From positions 1 to 7,489 of the forward strand of contig JALWKG010000043.1 in assembly GCA_027081565.1 (NCBI GenBank): a stretch of 7,489 nt of DNA, written 5' to 3'. The notes beneath the pieces are model-generated. The model had not been told where the DNA came from. It worked only from the letters and a program-made list of their open reading frames with translations, and ran no database searches. The translations under genes and the position numbers were made by a program. This document shows positions 6,430 to 7,489 of this stretch, piece after piece. Positions within the stretch are counted from its first letter, which is position 1. Each line of letters starts with the position of its first letter. The DNA is from Helicobacteraceae bacterium. GTDB taxonomy: Bacteria; Campylobacterota; Campylobacteria; Campylobacterales; Sulfurimonadaceae.

Positions 6430-7489
6430 ATGCGTACGCTTCTACTTCTTTTTATGATCACTTTTACCCTTTGGGCAAAACAAAGTTATACCATTGCTAT
6501 CGTTACTGACGGACCCACTGACTTCAACGAAGATTTTGAAGAGCAGATGAAAGATGAGATCGACCAACTTCTGGGTCGTGACTTTGATGTTCGGTTCCCT
6601 GACAAACTTCGATTTGACGGAAACTGGAATTACCAAAAGATCTCTAAAGGCATCGACAAAGCTTTAAACTCTAGAGAAACAAACCTGGTTATTACGCTTG
6701 GTACACTCTCTTCACAGATTGCTGTCTCCAAAAAAAGCTTTAGAAAACCACTGATTGCTTCTACTATTATTAACCCTAAAATGCAGGGCGCCCCTTACAA
6801 AAAGGGGGCTTCTGGAAAGAGAAATCTTACTTACATCAACGGTTACTTTGACATCAAAGATGATATTGCAATAATCAAAGATGTAATGGGCGTCAGCAAG
6901 GTAGGTGTTTTGATCAATCCTATGCTTTACAAATATGCACCCCATATTATAAAGTATATCAAACAATCTTTCAAATACGAAGGTATTGAGACACAAATCA
7001 TACCTGCTTACAAGGACCTCAATGCCATCATAGATGCTATAGAACCCGATGTGGACTTCATCTATGTAACACCGCTGTTTCAAAAAAATGATGAAGAACG
7101 TCGTGATCTATACACCGCTTTACGTCTTAAAGAGCTACCAAGTTTTTCTGCATTAGGCCGTGATGATGTTGAACTTGGCGCACTTTTTGGTAATGTTCCT
7201 GCCTCTGACAACAAACGTCTTATTCGTCAGATCGCACTACAGGTACAGCAGATCTCTTTAGGTTTTAAGGCTTCTAGGCTGTCAGTCAGTTTTAAACCAT
7301 ACCCTTCCCTATCGCTCAATTCAGAGACCGCAAACAACGTACACTTTACACCAAGTTGGGATCTGATATCACGTGCGACCATCCTCGAAGCAGATGACAC
7401 CGACAGTCACTACTTCTCTATAGAGGAGATCATGGACCGTGCTGTTGGATATAACCTTACCATTATGCAGGCAGAACAGCAGATCGAAG
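6430..7489 (+). CDS. TolC-type efflux protein with fused ABC substrate-binding-like domain (3' truncated)
   Basis: The reading frame runs open from ATG 6430 to the window end (353 codons, no stop), so the protein is truncated here. A Sec signal peptide ends near A16 (TLWA). Residues about 20-300 resemble the periplasmic ABC_sub_bind family (Pfam PF04392, which includes TrpX-like binding proteins): ITLGT (88-92), IINPK (113-117), VGVLINP, DFIYVTP and ELGALFGN (248-255) fall where that family has its GTpaa, DP, Dalyvp and GAl motifs. After a linker, FSIEEIMDRAVGYNLTIMQA (329-348) continuing into E349-E353 matches the first helix of TolC/OEP outer-membrane efflux channels. The rest of the TolC domain should lie beyond the window. 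The weak ribosome site AGG (6419-6421) is 8 bases from the ATG. The protein probably exports a substrate with an RND- or ABC-type pump encoded downstream; whether the binding-like domain senses, gates or captures substrate is unknown. Confidence 0.82.
   Translation, partial: MRTLLLLFMITFTLWAKQSYTIAIVTDGPTDFNEDFEEQMKDEIDQLLGRDFDVRFPDKLRFDGNWNYQKISKGIDKALNSRETNLVITLGTLSSQIAVSKKSFRKPLIASTIINPKMQGAPYKKGASGKRNLTYINGYFDIKDDIAIIKDVMGVSKVGVLINPMLYKYAPHIIKYIKQSFKYEGIETQIIPAYKDLNAIIDAIEPDVDFIYVTPLFQKNDEERRDLYTALRLKELPSFSALGRDDVELGALFGNVPASDNKRLIRQIALQVQQISLGFKASRLSVSFKPYPSLSLNSETANNVHFTPSWDLISRATILEADDTDSHYFSIEEIMDRAVGYNLTIMQAEQQIE

Noticed and set aside
6712..7083. 123-codon open frame on the - strand.
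   Set aside because: It is antisense to the fusion gene, which has a signal peptide and family motifs in the + frame. It is an overlap artefact.

Overview
The window looks like chromosomal DNA from a Gram-negative bacterium, most likely one of the Campylobacterota (Epsilonproteobacteria) near Sulfurovum or Sulfurimonas. This rests on the short DnaG (547 residues), the AT-rich spacers, promoter-like sites with T-rich tracts but poor -35 boxes, and two genes for outer-membrane proteins. The taxonomic call is recognition by eye, not the result of a search.

Layout, all genes on the + strand. Bases 1-146 hold no convincing gene. They contain a 54-base GC-rich imperfect palindrome resembling a REP-type element. 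Bases 147-1790 encode DNA primase DnaG, complete and with its catalytic residues intact. A 304-base AT-rich spacer follows (1791-2094), carrying a 19-base direct repeat (18/19 identical), a hairpin and candidate promoters. Bases 2095-4494 encode a large (799-residue), acidic lipoprotein of no family I recognise. After a strong hairpin without a T tract comes a FadL/OmpP1/TodX-family outer-membrane transporter (4608-6227). A 202-base spacer with promoter-like and operator-like signals precedes the last gene (6430 to beyond the window end). Its product joins a periplasmic ABC-type substrate-binding-like domain to the start of a TolC-type outer-membrane efflux domain. The right edge of the window cuts this gene.

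How the parts may work together. DnaG is housekeeping and unrelated to the rest. The lipoprotein and FadL genes are adjacent, co-oriented and 113 bases apart, and both products should reach the outer membrane. They may form a module for taking up or handling a hydrophobic substrate; this is inference. In a sulfur-oxidising campylobacterotan, elemental sulfur would be one candidate substrate besides fatty acids or hydrocarbons. The binding-domain/TolC fusion probably opens a separate export operon whose pump genes lie outside the window. The most novel-looking items are the orphan lipoprotein paired with FadL and the fused TolC protein.
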